Source: Pseudomonas sp. SLFW (GTDB lineage: Bacteria > Pseudomonadota > Gammaproteobacteria > Pseudomonadales > Pseudomonadaceae). Taken from it: a stretch of 64,000 bases of DNA. Both the position numbers and the translations under genes were made by a program. The notes under the pieces are model-generated. The model was given only the letters and a program-made list of their open reading frames with translations. It had not been told where the DNA came from and did not search any database. How positions within the stretch are numbered: the stretch's first letter is position 1; each line of letters opens with the position of its first letter. The stretch lies in contig NZ_JAAAKW010000002.1 of the NCBI RefSeq assembly GCF_009905615.1, positions 372,001-436,000 of the forward strand, written 5' to 3'. This document shows, piece after piece, positions 26,433 to 35,859 of this stretch.

Positions 26433-28217
26433 CTATCGCTGTTCGCTCTGCGGCGTCACGCGCAGCACTTCTTCGATGGTGGTCAGTCCCGCCGCGACTT
26501 TTTGTGCGCCTGAGAGACGCAGGCTGCGCATGCCGTCCTTGAAGCCCTGCCGACGCAAGGCGGTGAGGTCGAGGTCGGCCGTGATCAGCGTCTTGACGGC
26601 GTCCGACATCAGCATGATTTCGTACACCCCCGCACGCCCTCTGTAGCCCGTGTCCCGACATTCCGCACAGCCTACCGCCCGATGCGCTCCGCTCGGTACG
26701 CCTGCTTGCCACGGGCGGGTCAGGGCCTGCCAGTCCGCTTCGTCGATTTCCACCGGGGCTTTGCAATGCGGGCACAGCGTTCGCACCAGACGTTGCGCCA
26801 TGACCCCCAGAATCGTGGCTTTGAGCAGGTAATGCGGCACGCCCAATTCCAACAGGCGACTGATGGCACTCGGCGCGTCGTTGGTGTGCAAGGTCGATAA
26901 CACCAGGTGACCGGTCAGTGCCGCCTGAATCGCCATTTCAGCGGTTTCCAGGTCGCGAATCTCACCAATCATGATGATGTCCGGGTCTTGCCGCATCAGC
27001 GCGCGCACACCACTGGCGAAGGACAGATCGATGTTGTGCTGCACCTGCATCTGGTTGAACGCAGGCTCGACCATCTCGATCGGGTCCTCGATGGTGCAGA
27101 GGTTCACCTCCGAGGTCGCCAGTTTTTTCAGTGTCGTGTACAGCGTCGTGGTCTTGCCGGAACCCGTCGGCCCGGTCACCAGAATGATGCCGTTGGGCTG
27201 GTGGGTCATGCCTTCCCAGCGCCGCAGGTCATCACCGGAAAAACCCAGTTGGTCGAAGTCCTTGAGCAGCACCTCCGGGTCGAAAATCCGCATCACCATT
27301 TTCTCGCCGAACGCGGTGGGCAAGGTCGAGAGACGCAACTCCACTTCGCCGCCATCGGGGGTCTTGGTTTTGACGCGGCCGTCCTGAGGTTTGCGCTTCT
27401 CGGCAACGTTCATCCGGCCCAGACTTTTCAGGCGGCTGGTGACCGCCATCGTCACCTGTGGCGGGAATTGATAGACGTTGTGCAACACGCCATCAATGCG
27501 AAAGCGCACGGTGCCCGCTTCGCGACGGGGCTCGATGTGAATATCGCTCGCGCGCTGTTGATAGGCGTACTGGAACAGCCAATCTACGATATTGACGATG
27601 TGCGCATCGTTGGCGTCTGGCTCCTGATCGCTGGCACCGAGCTTGAGCAACTGTTCGAAGTTGCCCAGATTGCTCACCTTTTGATCAGTTGCGCTGGCCC
27701 CGCTGACCGATTTTGCCAGCCGGTAAAATTCCACGGCCAGTTTCTGAACATCGACCGGGTTGGCGACCACGCGCTTGATCGGCATTTTCAGCACGTGCAT
27801 CAGGTCGGCTTCCCACGCCTTCACGTACGGCTGGGCGCTGGCGATGGTCACGCATTCCCGGTCTACGGCAACTGCGAGGATCTTGTGACGCTGGGCGAAG
27901 GCGTAGGACATCAGCGGCGTAACGGCGGCCACGTTGATTTTCAGCGGGTCAATGCGCAGGTAGGGCTGACCCGCCTGCTCGGCGAGCCAGGCGGTGAGGG
28001 ATTCGAGGTCGAGTTTTTTGCCGGGGCGCTTGAGGTTTTCAAACTGCTGCGCGGCGATGAATTCAAGAGGATGGGTTTGCAGGTTCTGCGCGGTGCGGCG
28101 CAAGGTCAGTGCGTATTCGGCATTGTCCTGATCGAGATAACCCTGTGCGACCAGATCGCGCAGAACTTCATTGAGATCCAGCCAGCGGTCCTGGGACGAG
28201 GGGGCAAGGACGGACAT
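26433..28217 (-). CDS. GspE/PilB-family secretion ATPase (orphan)
   Basis: The 594-residue ATPase has an N-terminal MshEN/GspE-N-like region (to about 170), the R-A-S-D-I-H-I-E-P block near 222-230, Walker A G-P-T-G-S-G-K-T at 349-356, the Asp box near 411-425, the His box S-T-L-H-T-N-D-A-P near 441-449, and a zinc module with C482, C485, C517 and C520. It would power assembly of a type II or type IV pilus-like pseudopilus. No other secretion or pilus gene is in the window, so it is an orphan or serves a system encoded elsewhere. Confidence 0.9.
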   Translation of the reverse strand: MSVLAPSSQDRWLDLNEVLRDLVAQGYLDQDNAEYALTLRRTAQNLQTHPLEFIAAQQFENLKRPGKKLDLESLTAWLAEQAGQPYLRIDPLKINVAAVTPLMSYAFAQRHKILAVAVDRECVTIASAQPYVKAWEADLMHVLKMPIKRVVANPVDVQKLAVEFYRLAKSVSGASATDQKVSNLGNFEQLLKLGASDQEPDANDAHIVNIVDWLFQYAYQQRASDIHIEPRREAGTVRFRIDGVLHNVYQFPPQVTMAVTSRLKSLGRMNVAEKRKPQDGRVKTKTPDGGEVELRLSTLPTAFGEKMVMRIFDPEVLLKDFDQLGFSGDDLRRWEGMTHQPNGIILVTGPTGSGKTTTLYTTLKKLATSEVNLCTIEDPIEMVEPAFNQMQVQHNIDLSFASGVRALMRQDPDIIMIGEIRDLETAEMAIQAALTGHLVLSTLHTNDAPSAISRLLELGVPHYLLKATILGVMAQRLVRTLCPHCKAPVEIDEADWQALTRPWQAGVPSGAHRAVGCAECRDTGYRGRAGVYEIMLMSDAVKTLITADLDLTALRRQGFKDGMRSLRLSGAQKVAAGLTTIEEVLRVTPQSEQR

Positions 28218-28329
28218 GCGGGCTCCTTTGGACGAGACGGCTTACTTCGTAGGTAAGCAAGAGTAGTCCCAAGCGTGCCAGTTGTTGCGTCCTGCAGGTA
28301 GTGAAGCGTTGCCAATATTTTCGGCGTTC

Positions 28330-28674
28330 TCAACCGACAGCCAGTGAGACGGGCTCGGATAGGACGTGAAAATCGCCGATGGGTTCCAGCTCCACTGAAC
28401 AAACATTGATCAAATTGCGCATTTTTTCGCCAATCACCTGCGCGCGATGCCACGTCATGCCGTCCACTTCCACCTCGATCATCAGCATGCCTTCCTGCTG
28501 CAAAACGCTGACCTGTTGCGGGGTCAGGTACTGCATTGCGAAGTAATTCAGCACCCGGCAGATCAGGTCTGGCTCGGCTTCGGCAAGAATCTGGTAACGC
28601 GAGCGGCAGTGCGCGTTGTTGGCCGACCAGGCGTCATGACGATGCGGGGCAGGAACGGCTTCGAGGTGCGGCAT
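28330..28674 (-). CDS. Conserved hypothetical protein, 114 residues
   Basis: I do not recognise a named family. The protein has a short His/Ala-rich N-terminus, then a compact alpha/beta stretch: Y-Q-I-L-A-E-A-E-P-D-L-I-C-R-V-L-N-Y-F-A, L-T-P-Q-Q-V, M-L-M-I-E-V-E-V-D-G-M and I-G-E-K-M-R-N-L-I-N-V. This beta-alpha-beta rhythm could be an ACT- or ferredoxin-like fold, such as those binding small effectors. It is divergent from an Lrp/AsnC regulator gene with about 150 bases between starts. No signal peptide or membrane segment. Confidence 0.7.
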   Translation of the reverse strand: MPHLEAVPAPHRHDAWSANNAHCRSRYQILAEAEPDLICRVLNYFAMQYLTPQQVSVLQQEGMLMIEVEVDGMTWHRAQVIGEKMRNLINVCSVELEPIGDFHVLSEPVSLAVG

Positions 28675-28825
28675 GCTGAACTCTCCTGTTTCGTCTATGA
28701 AATGAGTTGGCTGACGAGTGGAAGAGAGTTTTACATGCGGAAAAAGAAATATCTGGTCGGTCTTGGGCTGTATTAAACTTATTTCGACTTGTTAATGCGG
28801 CATCAAACGTTGCTGAGAATAAATT

Positions 28826-29296
28826 ATGCAAACCGAGCTGGATGCCTACGACCGTAAGATTCTGGCGCTGCTGCAAGAGGACGCGTCGCTCTCCAGTGCG
28901 CAGATCGCCGAAGCGGTCGGACTGTCGCAATCGCCGTGTTGGCGCAGGATTCAGCGACTCAAGGACGAAGGCGTGATCCGGCGGCAGGTCACGCTGCTGG
29001 ACCGCAAGAAAATCGGGTTGAACACGCAGATTTTCGCCGAGGTGAAACTCAACGCCCACGGCCGCTCGAACTTCACGGAATTCACCGAAGCGATTCGCGG
29101 GTTTCCGGAGGTGTTGGAGTGTTACGTGTTGATGGGGTCGGTGGACTTCTTGCTGCGCATCGTCACGCCAGACATCGAGGCGTATGAGCGGTTTTTCTTC
29201 GAGAAACTGTCACTGGTGCCGGGGATTCAGGAGGTGAATTCGACGGTGGCCTTGTCGGAAATCAAATCGACAACGAGTTTGCCGATTGTGCGATGA
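28826..29296 (+). CDS. Lrp/AsnC-family transcriptional regulator
   Basis: The 156-residue regulator has an N-terminal helix-turn-helix (D-A-Y-D-R-K-I-L-A-L-L-Q-E-D, then L-S-Q-S-P-C-W-R-R-I-Q-R-L) and a C-terminal RAM effector domain (V-L-E-C-Y-V-L-M-G-S-V-D-F-L-L-R-I-V). Such regulators bind amino acids and control transport or catabolism genes, often the divergent neighbour. Here that neighbour encodes the unknown 114-residue protein at 28330-28674. A family-B REPIN follows the stop. Confidence 0.9.
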   Translation: MQTELDAYDRKILALLQEDASLSSAQIAEAVGLSQSPCWRRIQRLKDEGVIRRQVTLLDRKKIGLNTQIFAEVKLNAHGRSNFTEFTEAIRGFPEVLECYVLMGSVDFLLRIVTPDIEAYERFFFEKLSLVPGIQEVNSTVALSEIKSTTSLPIVR

Positions 29297-29303
29297 CGCA
29301 GAT

Positions 29304-29396
29304 CCTGTAGTAGTGAGCTTGCTCGCGATTGCGGTATGCCATTCAGCATCTCCATAGCTGACATATAGCTATCGCGAGCAAGCTCACTCCTACAGG
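29304..29396. repeat. REPIN, family B
   Basis: GTGAGCTTGCTCGCGAT at 29313-29329 and its perfect complement at 29371-29387 flank a 41-base spacer, the same geometry as the copy at 9289. It sits between convergent genes. Confidence 0.9.
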
Positions 29397-29423
29397 CTCC
29401 TACAGTAGGGATTGCGATGTTGC

Positions 29424-30791
29424 TTAAAGCTTCAACAGCGTCTTCCATGCCCGGCTTTGCAGTACGGTGATGGTCTGTTGCACGCGGGCGTCGAGGATTT
29501 CGTCGCTGATGTCCAGGTGTGCCAGTTGCTCCAGCTTGTTCAGCTCGCCGTATAAACGGTCCAGCTCAGGCAGTTCAACGGTCTGGCGGGCGTAGTGCAG
29601 CCAGACTTGAATGCGCTCGATGCGCGGCAGTTGCTCGGCCAGGTCTTCCGGCTGCTGCTGATAACGCGCGAGATTCAACGCAATGGCCTCGTCACCGAGG
29701 AAGCGTGGCACCCAACTGCTCAGCATCGCGTTGCCCTGACGATTGCCGCGGTTGTTACGCTCGGCGGTCCAACTGCGTTCCATCAGCCAGCGCGAGGTCG
29801 TCAGCGAGAACAGGCCCCAACGCGGGTCTTCCAGCTCTTCGATGAATTGCTCGTGGGCAGCGGCGCGAACATCCGGGTCTTCCTGACCGGCCTGAACCAG
29901 CGTGCGCCAGTCTTCGAGCAGGGCATCCAGCGCGGCGCGCAGGTCATGGGTACTGGCGCGTGGGGCGGCCTGGCCGAGGCTGCCGGTCAAGGCGCGCAGT
30001 TCGGCGAGCACTTCCACCCACTCCTGCAACAGGCTCCAGTGGCCATTGAAGCGATATTGCTCGGCCAGACGCTGGCTGCTGCCCAACAGATACCAGGCGA
30101 GCGCGCTGTAGGCGTCGTCCACGGATGTTTCGGCATGCAGCTCTGGCAGCGGCAATTTGACCGAGTAGCTGCTGGCATCGAACAGGCGATAGCCGCGCTC
30201 GGCCTTGCTGATGTCACACGGCATCAGCGCCAGTTTTTCAGCCAGCTCGGCGGCCAGTTCCAACAACGCGGCAGGCTCACCTTCGCGCAGTTCGAGTTCC
30301 AGCTCGCAGATTTCTTCCTTCTGCTTGCCGACGATCACGTTGCCCAAGTCGAGCGCCGCTTCGATCACGACCTTGGATTTACCACGGCCCCAGGCGATTT
30401 CGGCTTTTTCACGCACGAAATCGGTGGTGAACAGCGGCTTGATGGTTTTCTTGTCCAGATCGGCCAGTTGCTCGGGCCAGCATTCGCCGTCGAGTTTTTT
30501 CAGGTCCAGCTTGGCCTTGGGCAGATCCCAGTTGTACTCGTTGCGCTCGGACAGCCCGGCCACGCTCTGGCCACGGGTTTTCAACGTCTGGATGATCGCA
30601 TCGCCGTCACGGCGCAGGCGCAGGGCCACTTTGGCATGAGCCAGCTCGCGCTCGGGTGTGTCGAAGTACTGGTTGAACAGCTCCAGCCGCTCCCAGCCAC
30701 TTTTGTTGCGCTTTTTCAGCAGCGGGTGCTCGCGCAGAGCAGTCAGGGTTTCGCGGCTGACGCGGAGTTTGATTTCGGTTTCTTTCTGCAT
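29424..30791 (-). CDS. CYTH-CHAD domain protein (inorganic triphosphatase-like)
   Basis: The 455-residue protein has an N-terminal CYTH domain with the E4-x-E6-x-K8 signature and many basic and acidic tunnel residues (to about 200). A C-terminal helical CHAD domain rich in conserved Arg/His follows (about 220-455). CYTH enzymes such as E. coli YgiF hydrolyse triphosphate; CHAD domains bind polyphosphate. A cytosolic role in polyphosphate or triphosphate metabolism is likely. ATG 30791 is chosen over an upstream in-frame start because the CYTH signature begins immediately after it. Confidence 0.88.
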   Translation of the reverse strand: MQKETEIKLRVSRETLTALREHPLLKKRNKSGWERLELFNQYFDTPERELAHAKVALRLRRDGDAIIQTLKTRGQSVAGLSERNEYNWDLPKAKLDLKKLDGECWPEQLADLDKKTIKPLFTTDFVREKAEIAWGRGKSKVVIEAALDLGNVIVGKQKEEICELELELREGEPAALLELAAELAEKLALMPCDISKAERGYRLFDASSYSVKLPLPELHAETSVDDAYSALAWYLLGSSQRLAEQYRFNGHWSLLQEWVEVLAELRALTGSLGQAAPRASTHDLRAALDALLEDWRTLVQAGQEDPDVRAAAHEQFIEELEDPRWGLFSLTTSRWLMERSWTAERNNRGNRQGNAMLSSWVPRFLGDEAIALNLARYQQQPEDLAEQLPRIERIQVWLHYARQTVELPELDRLYGELNKLEQLAHLDISDEILDARVQQTITVLQSRAWKTLLKL

Positions 30792-30975
30792 GGCCGGGAA
30801 TCCAGGCGCGCTATCGCGGATAGGCGCTCTATCTCTTGAACAAGGGGACGCAGCCGGAATCGACACAGCCGCGCGGGTCGTGCAGTGTACAGGACATCAC
30901 CCGTGACAGTTTATTCCTGCGGTCCAATCACCCTATGATGGTTCGCACATTGCGCCTGCATTAGAGGACACGCCT

Positions 30976-32124
30976 ATGCCGTTGCCGTCCATGAAAGACC
31001 AGTTTGCAGCTTTGATCGCCGCGCCATCGGTGAGCTGCACGCAGCCTGCGCTGGACCAGTCCAACCGCACCGTTATCGACCTGTTGGCCACGTGGCTGGG
31101 CGATCTGGGTTTCGCGTGTGACATCCAGCAAGTCAGCCCCGGCAAATTCAATCTGCTGGCGACCTACGGCACTGGCCCTGGCGGTCTCGTGCTATCGGGC
31201 CACAGCGACACCGTCCCGTATGACGACGCGCTGTGGAAGACCGATCCGCTGAAGCTGACAGAAGTGGACGGCAGTTGGGTGGGACTCGGCAGCTGCGACA
31301 TGAAAGGCTTTTTCGCGCTGGCCATCGAAGCGTTGCAGCCCCTGCTCGACAAACCCTTCAAGCAGCCGCTGATCATCCTCGCGACCTGTGACGAGGAAAG
31401 CTCAATGGCGGGCGCCAAGGCCCTTGCGGCAGCGGGAGGCGTGTTAGGGCGTGCCGCAGTGATCGGTGAGCCGACAGGCCTCAAGCCGATTCGCCTGCAC
31501 AAAGGCGTGATGATGGAGCGCATCGACATTCTCGGGCGCAGTGGCCATTCGTCGGACCCCAGCCTGGGACACAGCGCTCTCGAAGCGATGCACGACACGA
31601 TTGGCGCGCTCAGAGGCCTGCGCCAGCAATGGCAAACCCAGTTCAACAATCCCCAATTCAGCGTGCCGCAGCCGACCATGAACTTCGGCTGCATCCACGG
31701 CGGCGACAACCCCAACCGCATTTGTGGCCAGTGTTCGCTGGAGTTCGACCTTCGTCCCCTGCCGGGCATGGACCCGGAAATGCTCCGCGCTGCGATTCGC
31801 CAGAAGCTGCAACCGCTGGCCGAGCAGCATCAGGTGAAGATCGACTACGCGCCGCTGTTCTCGGAATGCGCGCCGTTCGAACAGAGCGCCGATGCGGAAC
31901 TGGTGAGGGTCGCCGAGCGTCTGACGGGTCATACGGCCGAAGCAGTGGCATTTGGCACCGAAGCGCCTTATCTTCAGCGCCTTGGTTGCGAAACGATCGT
32001 GTTGGGGCCGGGCGACATTGCTTGCGCGCACCAGCCGGGCGAATATCTCGAAATGTCACGTTTGCAGCCTACAGTGCGTCTATTGCGTCAATTGATCGAA
32101 CATTACTGCCTGACTCCGATGTGA
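30976..32124 (+). CDS. argE: ArgE, acetylornithine deacetylase
   Basis: The 382-residue M20 metallohydrolase has L-S-G-H-S-D-T-V-P-Y-D (first zinc ligand), C-D-E-E-S-S (catalytic Glu and bridging ligand) and a C-terminal H-Q-P-G-E-Y block carrying the last His ligand. It releases ornithine from N-acetylornithine in arginine synthesis. argA follows 129 bases downstream, supporting the assignment. Pseudomonads also recycle the acetyl group through ArgJ, so ArgE here may be supplementary. Confidence 0.92.
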   Translation: MPLPSMKDQFAALIAAPSVSCTQPALDQSNRTVIDLLATWLGDLGFACDIQQVSPGKFNLLATYGTGPGGLVLSGHSDTVPYDDALWKTDPLKLTEVDGSWVGLGSCDMKGFFALAIEALQPLLDKPFKQPLIILATCDEESSMAGAKALAAAGGVLGRAAVIGEPTGLKPIRLHKGVMMERIDILGRSGHSSDPSLGHSALEAMHDTIGALRGLRQQWQTQFNNPQFSVPQPTMNFGCIHGGDNPNRICGQCSLEFDLRPLPGMDPEMLRAAIRQKLQPLAEQHQVKIDYAPLFSECAPFEQSADAELVRVAERLTGHTAEAVAFGTEAPYLQRLGCETIVLGPGDIACAHQPGEYLEMSRLQPTVRLLRQLIEHYCLTPM

Positions 32125-32253
32125 GTTGGCACTACAGCCCAAACCCATCCAGAAGGAGAGTACGCGTGTTGCGATGCCTGTTCCGACGATAAAGCTCATG
32201 CCGCTGTGAGTGTTTTCACCCTTCGTCCCTCTTTATTACAGGCTCATTCGGAT

Positions 32254-33552
32254 ATGCCCGATTACGTCAATTGGCTCCGCCACGCGTCTCCCTACATCAA
32301 TGCCCACCGGGATTGCACCTTCATCGTCATGCTGCCCGGCGACGGCGTTGAACACCCGAACTTCGGCAACATCGTCCACGACCTGGTGCTCTTGCACAGC
32401 CTGGGCGTACGTCTGGTGCTGGTTCACGGCTCTCGTCCGCAAATCGAAAGTCGCCTTGAAGCCCGAGGCCTGACGCCGCACTTTCATCGCGACATGCGCG
32501 TCACCGACGCTGCCACGCTGGAATGCGTGATCGACGCCGTGGGCGCGCTGCGGATTGCCATCGAAGCCCGTCTGTCGATGGACATGGCCGCGTCGCCGAT
32601 GCAGGGCTCGCGGCTGCGGGTCACTGGCGGCAATTTCGTCACGGCTCGCCCGATTGGCGTGCTGGAAGGCGTCGACTATCAACACACCGGCGAAGTCCGT
32701 CGGATCGACCGCAAAGGGATCAATCGCCTGCTCGACGAACGCTCCATTGTGCTGCTGTCGCCTCTGGGCTACTCGCCGACGGGAGAAATCTTCAACCTCG
32801 CCTGCGAAGACGTCGCCACCCGCGCCGCCATCGACTTGGGTGCGGAAAAGCTGCTGCTGTTCGGCGCCGAATCTGGCCTGATGGACGAGCAGGGGCGTCT
32901 GGTGCGCGAACTGCGGCCACAACAAGTGCCAGCGCACCTTCAGCGTCTTGGCAGCAATTACCAGGCGGAATTACTGGACGCTGCGGCGCAGGCTTGCCGT
33001 GGCGGCGTGGCGCGCAGTCATATCGTCAGTTACGCCGAGGATGGTGCGCTGCTGTCTGAACTCTTCACCCGCGCGGGCGGCGGTACGCTGGTGGCGCAGG
33101 AGCAGTTTGAGTTGGTGCGCGAAGCGTCGATTGGCGACGTTGGCGGCTTGATCGACCTGATCACGCCGTTGGAAGAGCAAGGCATTCTGGTGCGTCGTTC
33201 ACGCGAAGTGCTGGAGCGCGAGATCGAGCAGTTCAGCGTGGTCGAGCGTGAAGGGCTGATCATTGCCTGCGCGGCGCTGTACCCGATTGCCGATTCCGAA
33301 GCGGGCGAGCTGGCGTGTCTGGCGGTGAATCCCGAATACCGTCACGGCGGGCGCGGCGACGAGCTGCTTGAACGCATCGAAGAGCGCGCCAAGGCTCAAG
33401 GCTTGAAGACGTTGTTCGTCCTCACGACTCGTACCGCCCATTGGTTCCGCGAGCGTGGTTTCGAGCCGAGCAGCGTTGATCGCCTGCCGAGCGCCCGTGC
33501 GTCGCTGTACAACTATCAGCGTAATTCGAAGATTTTCGAGAAGGCGATTTAG
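32254..33552 (+). CDS. argA: ArgA, N-acetylglutamate synthase
   Basis: The 432-residue enzyme has an N-terminal amino-acid-kinase-like domain (L-V-H-G-S-R-P-Q-I, then G-L-M-D-E-Q-G-R-L-V-R-E-L) and a C-terminal GNAT acetyltransferase domain (A-C-L-A-V-N-P-E-Y-R-H-G-G-R-G-D-E-L-L). It makes N-acetylglutamate from acetyl-CoA and glutamate, the first step of arginine synthesis, and is normally arginine-inhibited. ATG 32254 matches the remembered 432-residue P. aeruginosa length. It is followed by a strong hairpin and the convergent gshA gene. Confidence 0.94.
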   Translation: MPDYVNWLRHASPYINAHRDCTFIVMLPGDGVEHPNFGNIVHDLVLLHSLGVRLVLVHGSRPQIESRLEARGLTPHFHRDMRVTDAATLECVIDAVGALRIAIEARLSMDMAASPMQGSRLRVTGGNFVTARPIGVLEGVDYQHTGEVRRIDRKGINRLLDERSIVLLSPLGYSPTGEIFNLACEDVATRAAIDLGAEKLLLFGAESGLMDEQGRLVRELRPQQVPAHLQRLGSNYQAELLDAAAQACRGGVARSHIVSYAEDGALLSELFTRAGGGTLVAQEQFELVREASIGDVGGLIDLITPLEEQGILVRRSREVLEREIEQFSVVEREGLIIACAALYPIADSEAGELACLAVNPEYRHGGRGDELLERIEERAKAQGLKTLFVLTTRTAHWFRERGFEPSSVDRLPSARASLYNYQRNSKIFEKAI

Positions 33553-33571
33553 TGCTGCATGCAATGCGCTC

Positions 33572-33632
33572 TTGATTCTGGCCGGAGGCCGTGGGAGCGC
33601 AGCTTGCTCACACGGCCTCCGGCCAGAATCAA
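33572..33632. terminator. Bidirectional hairpin between argA and gshA
   Basis: Two perfectly complementary 22-base arms, 33572-33593 and 33611-33632, enclose a 17-base loop. The outer ends read TTGATTC and GAATCAA, so only short T-tails are available on each side. Placed between converging argA and gshA, it probably ends transcription from both or blocks read-through antisense RNA. It is the longest perfect stem in the window apart from the REPINs. Confidence 0.75.
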
Positions 33633-33675
33633 AAGCAGATGCGCCGAGTCAGTGGATGATTCGGCGCCAGCTCTT

Positions 33676-35262
33676 TCAGTTACTGATCGCCAGAATACTC
33701 GCCTGATAGGCCCCGACGAAGGTGTCGAAATCCACCGGCTCTTCGACCTGTTCCAGCTCGGATTGTTGAGCCAGGGATTCGCGGGCGCGGGTTTCGAAAT
33801 CCGTTTGGTCGTCGACGCTCAGCGGGCGGCTGCGGAAGTATTCCGCGTGAACCTGCGCCTGACGCAGTGAGAACGCCGTAAAGCCTTCCTTGCGCTCCGT
33901 CATGGCAGCCAGTACTTGTGCCGACGGCGTCAGTGACGCATCCGCGACTTTGGCCCGTTGAACGGCCAGCGATTCTGCGTGTTCAGCGATCCCTTGGCTC
34001 TTGTCCAGCAGTGCGATGATCGGTTCGATTTTGTCCAGCAACTCATCCGCCCAGACTTTCAGGTCGATGGTGGACGTGTTACGGCTCAGTTGCAGGCCAG
34101 GACGACGGCCTTCCTTGACCACGGTGAGGAAGTTGCTGCTGGCATTGCCGCATTCGCAGTCAGCCAGCTGCGGGCTTTCCTGCAGGGCACAGAACAGAAT
34201 GAAGGCGTCGATGAAACGCGACTGTTGCAGGTCGATCCCGACCGGCAGGAACGGGTTGATGTCCAGGCAACGGACTTCGACGTACTGAACGCCGCGGGCC
34301 ATCAAGGCCTGAATCGGACGCTCGCCGGAGTAAGTCACGCGCTTCGGACGGATCGTCGAGTAGTACTCGTTTTCAATCTGCAACACGTTGGTGTTGAGCT
34401 GAATCCACTCGCCATCCTTGTGCGTGCCGATTTCGGTGTACGGCGCGTAGGGCGTGGCTACCGCTTTGCGCAGGCTGTCGGTGTAGGTCAGCAAATCGTT
34501 GTAGCACGGCGTCAGGTCGGCTTGGGCGTTGCTCTGATAACCCAGATCGCTCATGCGCAGGCTGGTGGCGTAAGGCAGGTAGAGCGTGTCGGCGTCGAAC
34601 TGCTCCAGCTGGTGCGAGCGACCGCGCAGGAAGCTGGCATCCAATGCAGGCGAGGCGCCGAACAGATACATCAGCAGCCAGCTGTAACGACGGAAATTGC
34701 GGATCAGGCCGATATAGCTTTCGGACTGGAAGTCGCGATCGGTGCCGTCGAAATCTTCGGTCTTGCGCAGAACGGCCCAAATGTCTTCAGGCAGCGAAAA
34801 GTTGTAATGGATGCCCGCGATGCATTGCATCGTCCTGCCGTAACGCAAGGCGAGGCCCTGGCGGTATACGTACTTGAGCTTGCCGATGTTCGACGTGCCG
34901 TAATAGGCGATCGGGATGTCTTCTTCGGCCGGCAACGGGCACGGCATCGAAGGGCTCCAGATGTACTCGTTCCCCAGCTTGCTATAGGCGAAGCGGTGGA
35001 TCTTTTCGAGGCTGTCGAGGGTGTCGGCAGGATTGGCCAGTGCTGGCGTGATGAACTCCAGCAACGACTCCGAATAGTCGGTGGTGATCTGCTCGTTGGT
35101 CAGTGCAGAACCCAGGCTTTCAGGGTGTGGCGTCTGGGCCAGGCGGCCCTCGCCCGTAACGCGCAGGCATTCACGCTCGATACCGTGCAGGCACTTCTCC
35201 AGAAGGGAGAGGTGAGATTGCTCGCCGAGCAGAGCCAGGCGGCGATTGAGAAGTTCGCTCAA
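33676..35262 (-). CDS. gshA: GshA, glutamate-cysteine ligase
   Basis: The 528-residue enzyme catalyses the first step of glutathione synthesis. It matches the gamma-proteobacterial class I family through its whole length: [30 protein letters not shown], and [15 protein letters not shown] at 35277 opens the frame, but TTG 35262 (L-S-E-L-L-N-R-R) is better: AAGGA lies seven bases before it and homologues start there. With ChaC at 3792 it makes a distant synthesis/degradation pair for glutathione. Confidence 0.94.
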   Translation of the reverse strand: MSELLNRRLALLGEQSHLSLLEKCLHGIERECLRVTGEGRLAQTPHPESLGSALTNEQITTDYSESLLEFITPALANPADTLDSLEKIHRFAYSKLGNEYIWSPSMPCPLPAEEDIPIAYYGTSNIGKLKYVYRQGLALRYGRTMQCIAGIHYNFSLPEDIWAVLRKTEDFDGTDRDFQSESYIGLIRNFRRYSWLLMYLFGASPALDASFLRGRSHQLEQFDADTLYLPYATSLRMSDLGYQSNAQADLTPCYNDLLTYTDSLRKAVATPYAPYTEIGTHKDGEWIQLNTNVLQIENEYYSTIRPKRVTYSGERPIQALMARGVQYVEVRCLDINPFLPVGIDLQQSRFIDAFILFCALQESPQLADCECGNASSNFLTVVKEGRRPGLQLSRNTSTIDLKVWADELLDKIEPIIALLDKSQGIAEHAESLAVQRAKVADASLTPSAQVLAAMTERKEGFTAFSLRQAQVHAEYFRSRPLSVDDQTDFETRARESLAQQSELEQVEEPVDFDTFVGAYQASILAISN

Positions 35263-35383
35263 GTTGGATTCCTTCACGCGTCAGTCGGCCCTATATGGGG
35301 GCGATATGGCGATCTACAAGGGTGAAGAAAGGAACTGGCGTTTTCGCCTCGTTTTCGGTCCGAACGCCGATGCCCGTCACTGA

Positions 35384-35413
35384 TCATTCCCACAAGCTGT
35401 CATGTGGGAATGA
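35384..35413. repeat. Short perfect inverted repeat upstream of gshA
   Basis: TCATTCCCACA at 35384-35394 pairs perfectly with TGTGGGAATGA at 35403-35413 around an 8-base loop. It lies between the divergent region of gshA and the end of the PaaI-type thioesterase gene. A similar core (CGTTCC...GGGAATG) recurs at 59901, so it may be another dispersed element. Confidence 0.6.
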
Positions 35414-35472
35414 CCAGAAAATTTCGACACTGATACACAGCGCCGAAATTAACCCATATCCCTATCGGACAG

Positions 35473-35859
35473 CTACACGATCGCGAATGTGCCTTGTGCT
35501 TTCGCGACCAGTTTGTCGGCCTGATGCACGGCAGCTTCGACCACAAGTGTGCGACGACCGGCGTGCAGCACCGTTGCGACACAGATGACTTCGCCATCCG
35601 CCACGCCGCGCATGTAGTTGATCTTGCACTCGACCGTCACGCTTTGCTTGTCGAAGCCATGCGCGCTGGAGCAGGCCAGCCCCATGGCGATATCGACCAG
35701 ACTGAACAGCGCGCCGCCGTGCATGACATTGCCGCGATTGCGCAGGTGTGGCTCCAGCGCCAACGCCACCTCTGCGACGCCTTCCTCACTGAGCCGCACG
35801 ACACGGCAGCCCAGGGTCTTGAAGTAAGCGCTTTGTGTCAGCTCGTCCGGGATATCCAT
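35473..35859 (-). CDS. PaaI-type hotdog-fold thioesterase
   Basis: The 128-residue protein has the hotdog signature N-V-M-H-G-G-A-L-F-S-L-V-D-I-A-M-G, with the catalytic acid expected in this helix, and the strand pattern V-E-C-K-I-N-Y-M-R-G. It probably hydrolyses an acyl-CoA or aromatic-CoA thioester; the substrate is not predictable. Its start codon overlaps the tex stop by one base, so it is translated from the tex transcript. Confidence 0.87.
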   Translation of the reverse strand: MDIPDELTQSAYFKTLGCRVVRLSEEGVAEVALALEPHLRNRGNVMHGGALFSLVDIAMGLACSSAHGFDKQSVTVECKINYMRGVADGEVICVATVLHAGRRTLVVEAAVHQADKLVAKAQGTFAIV

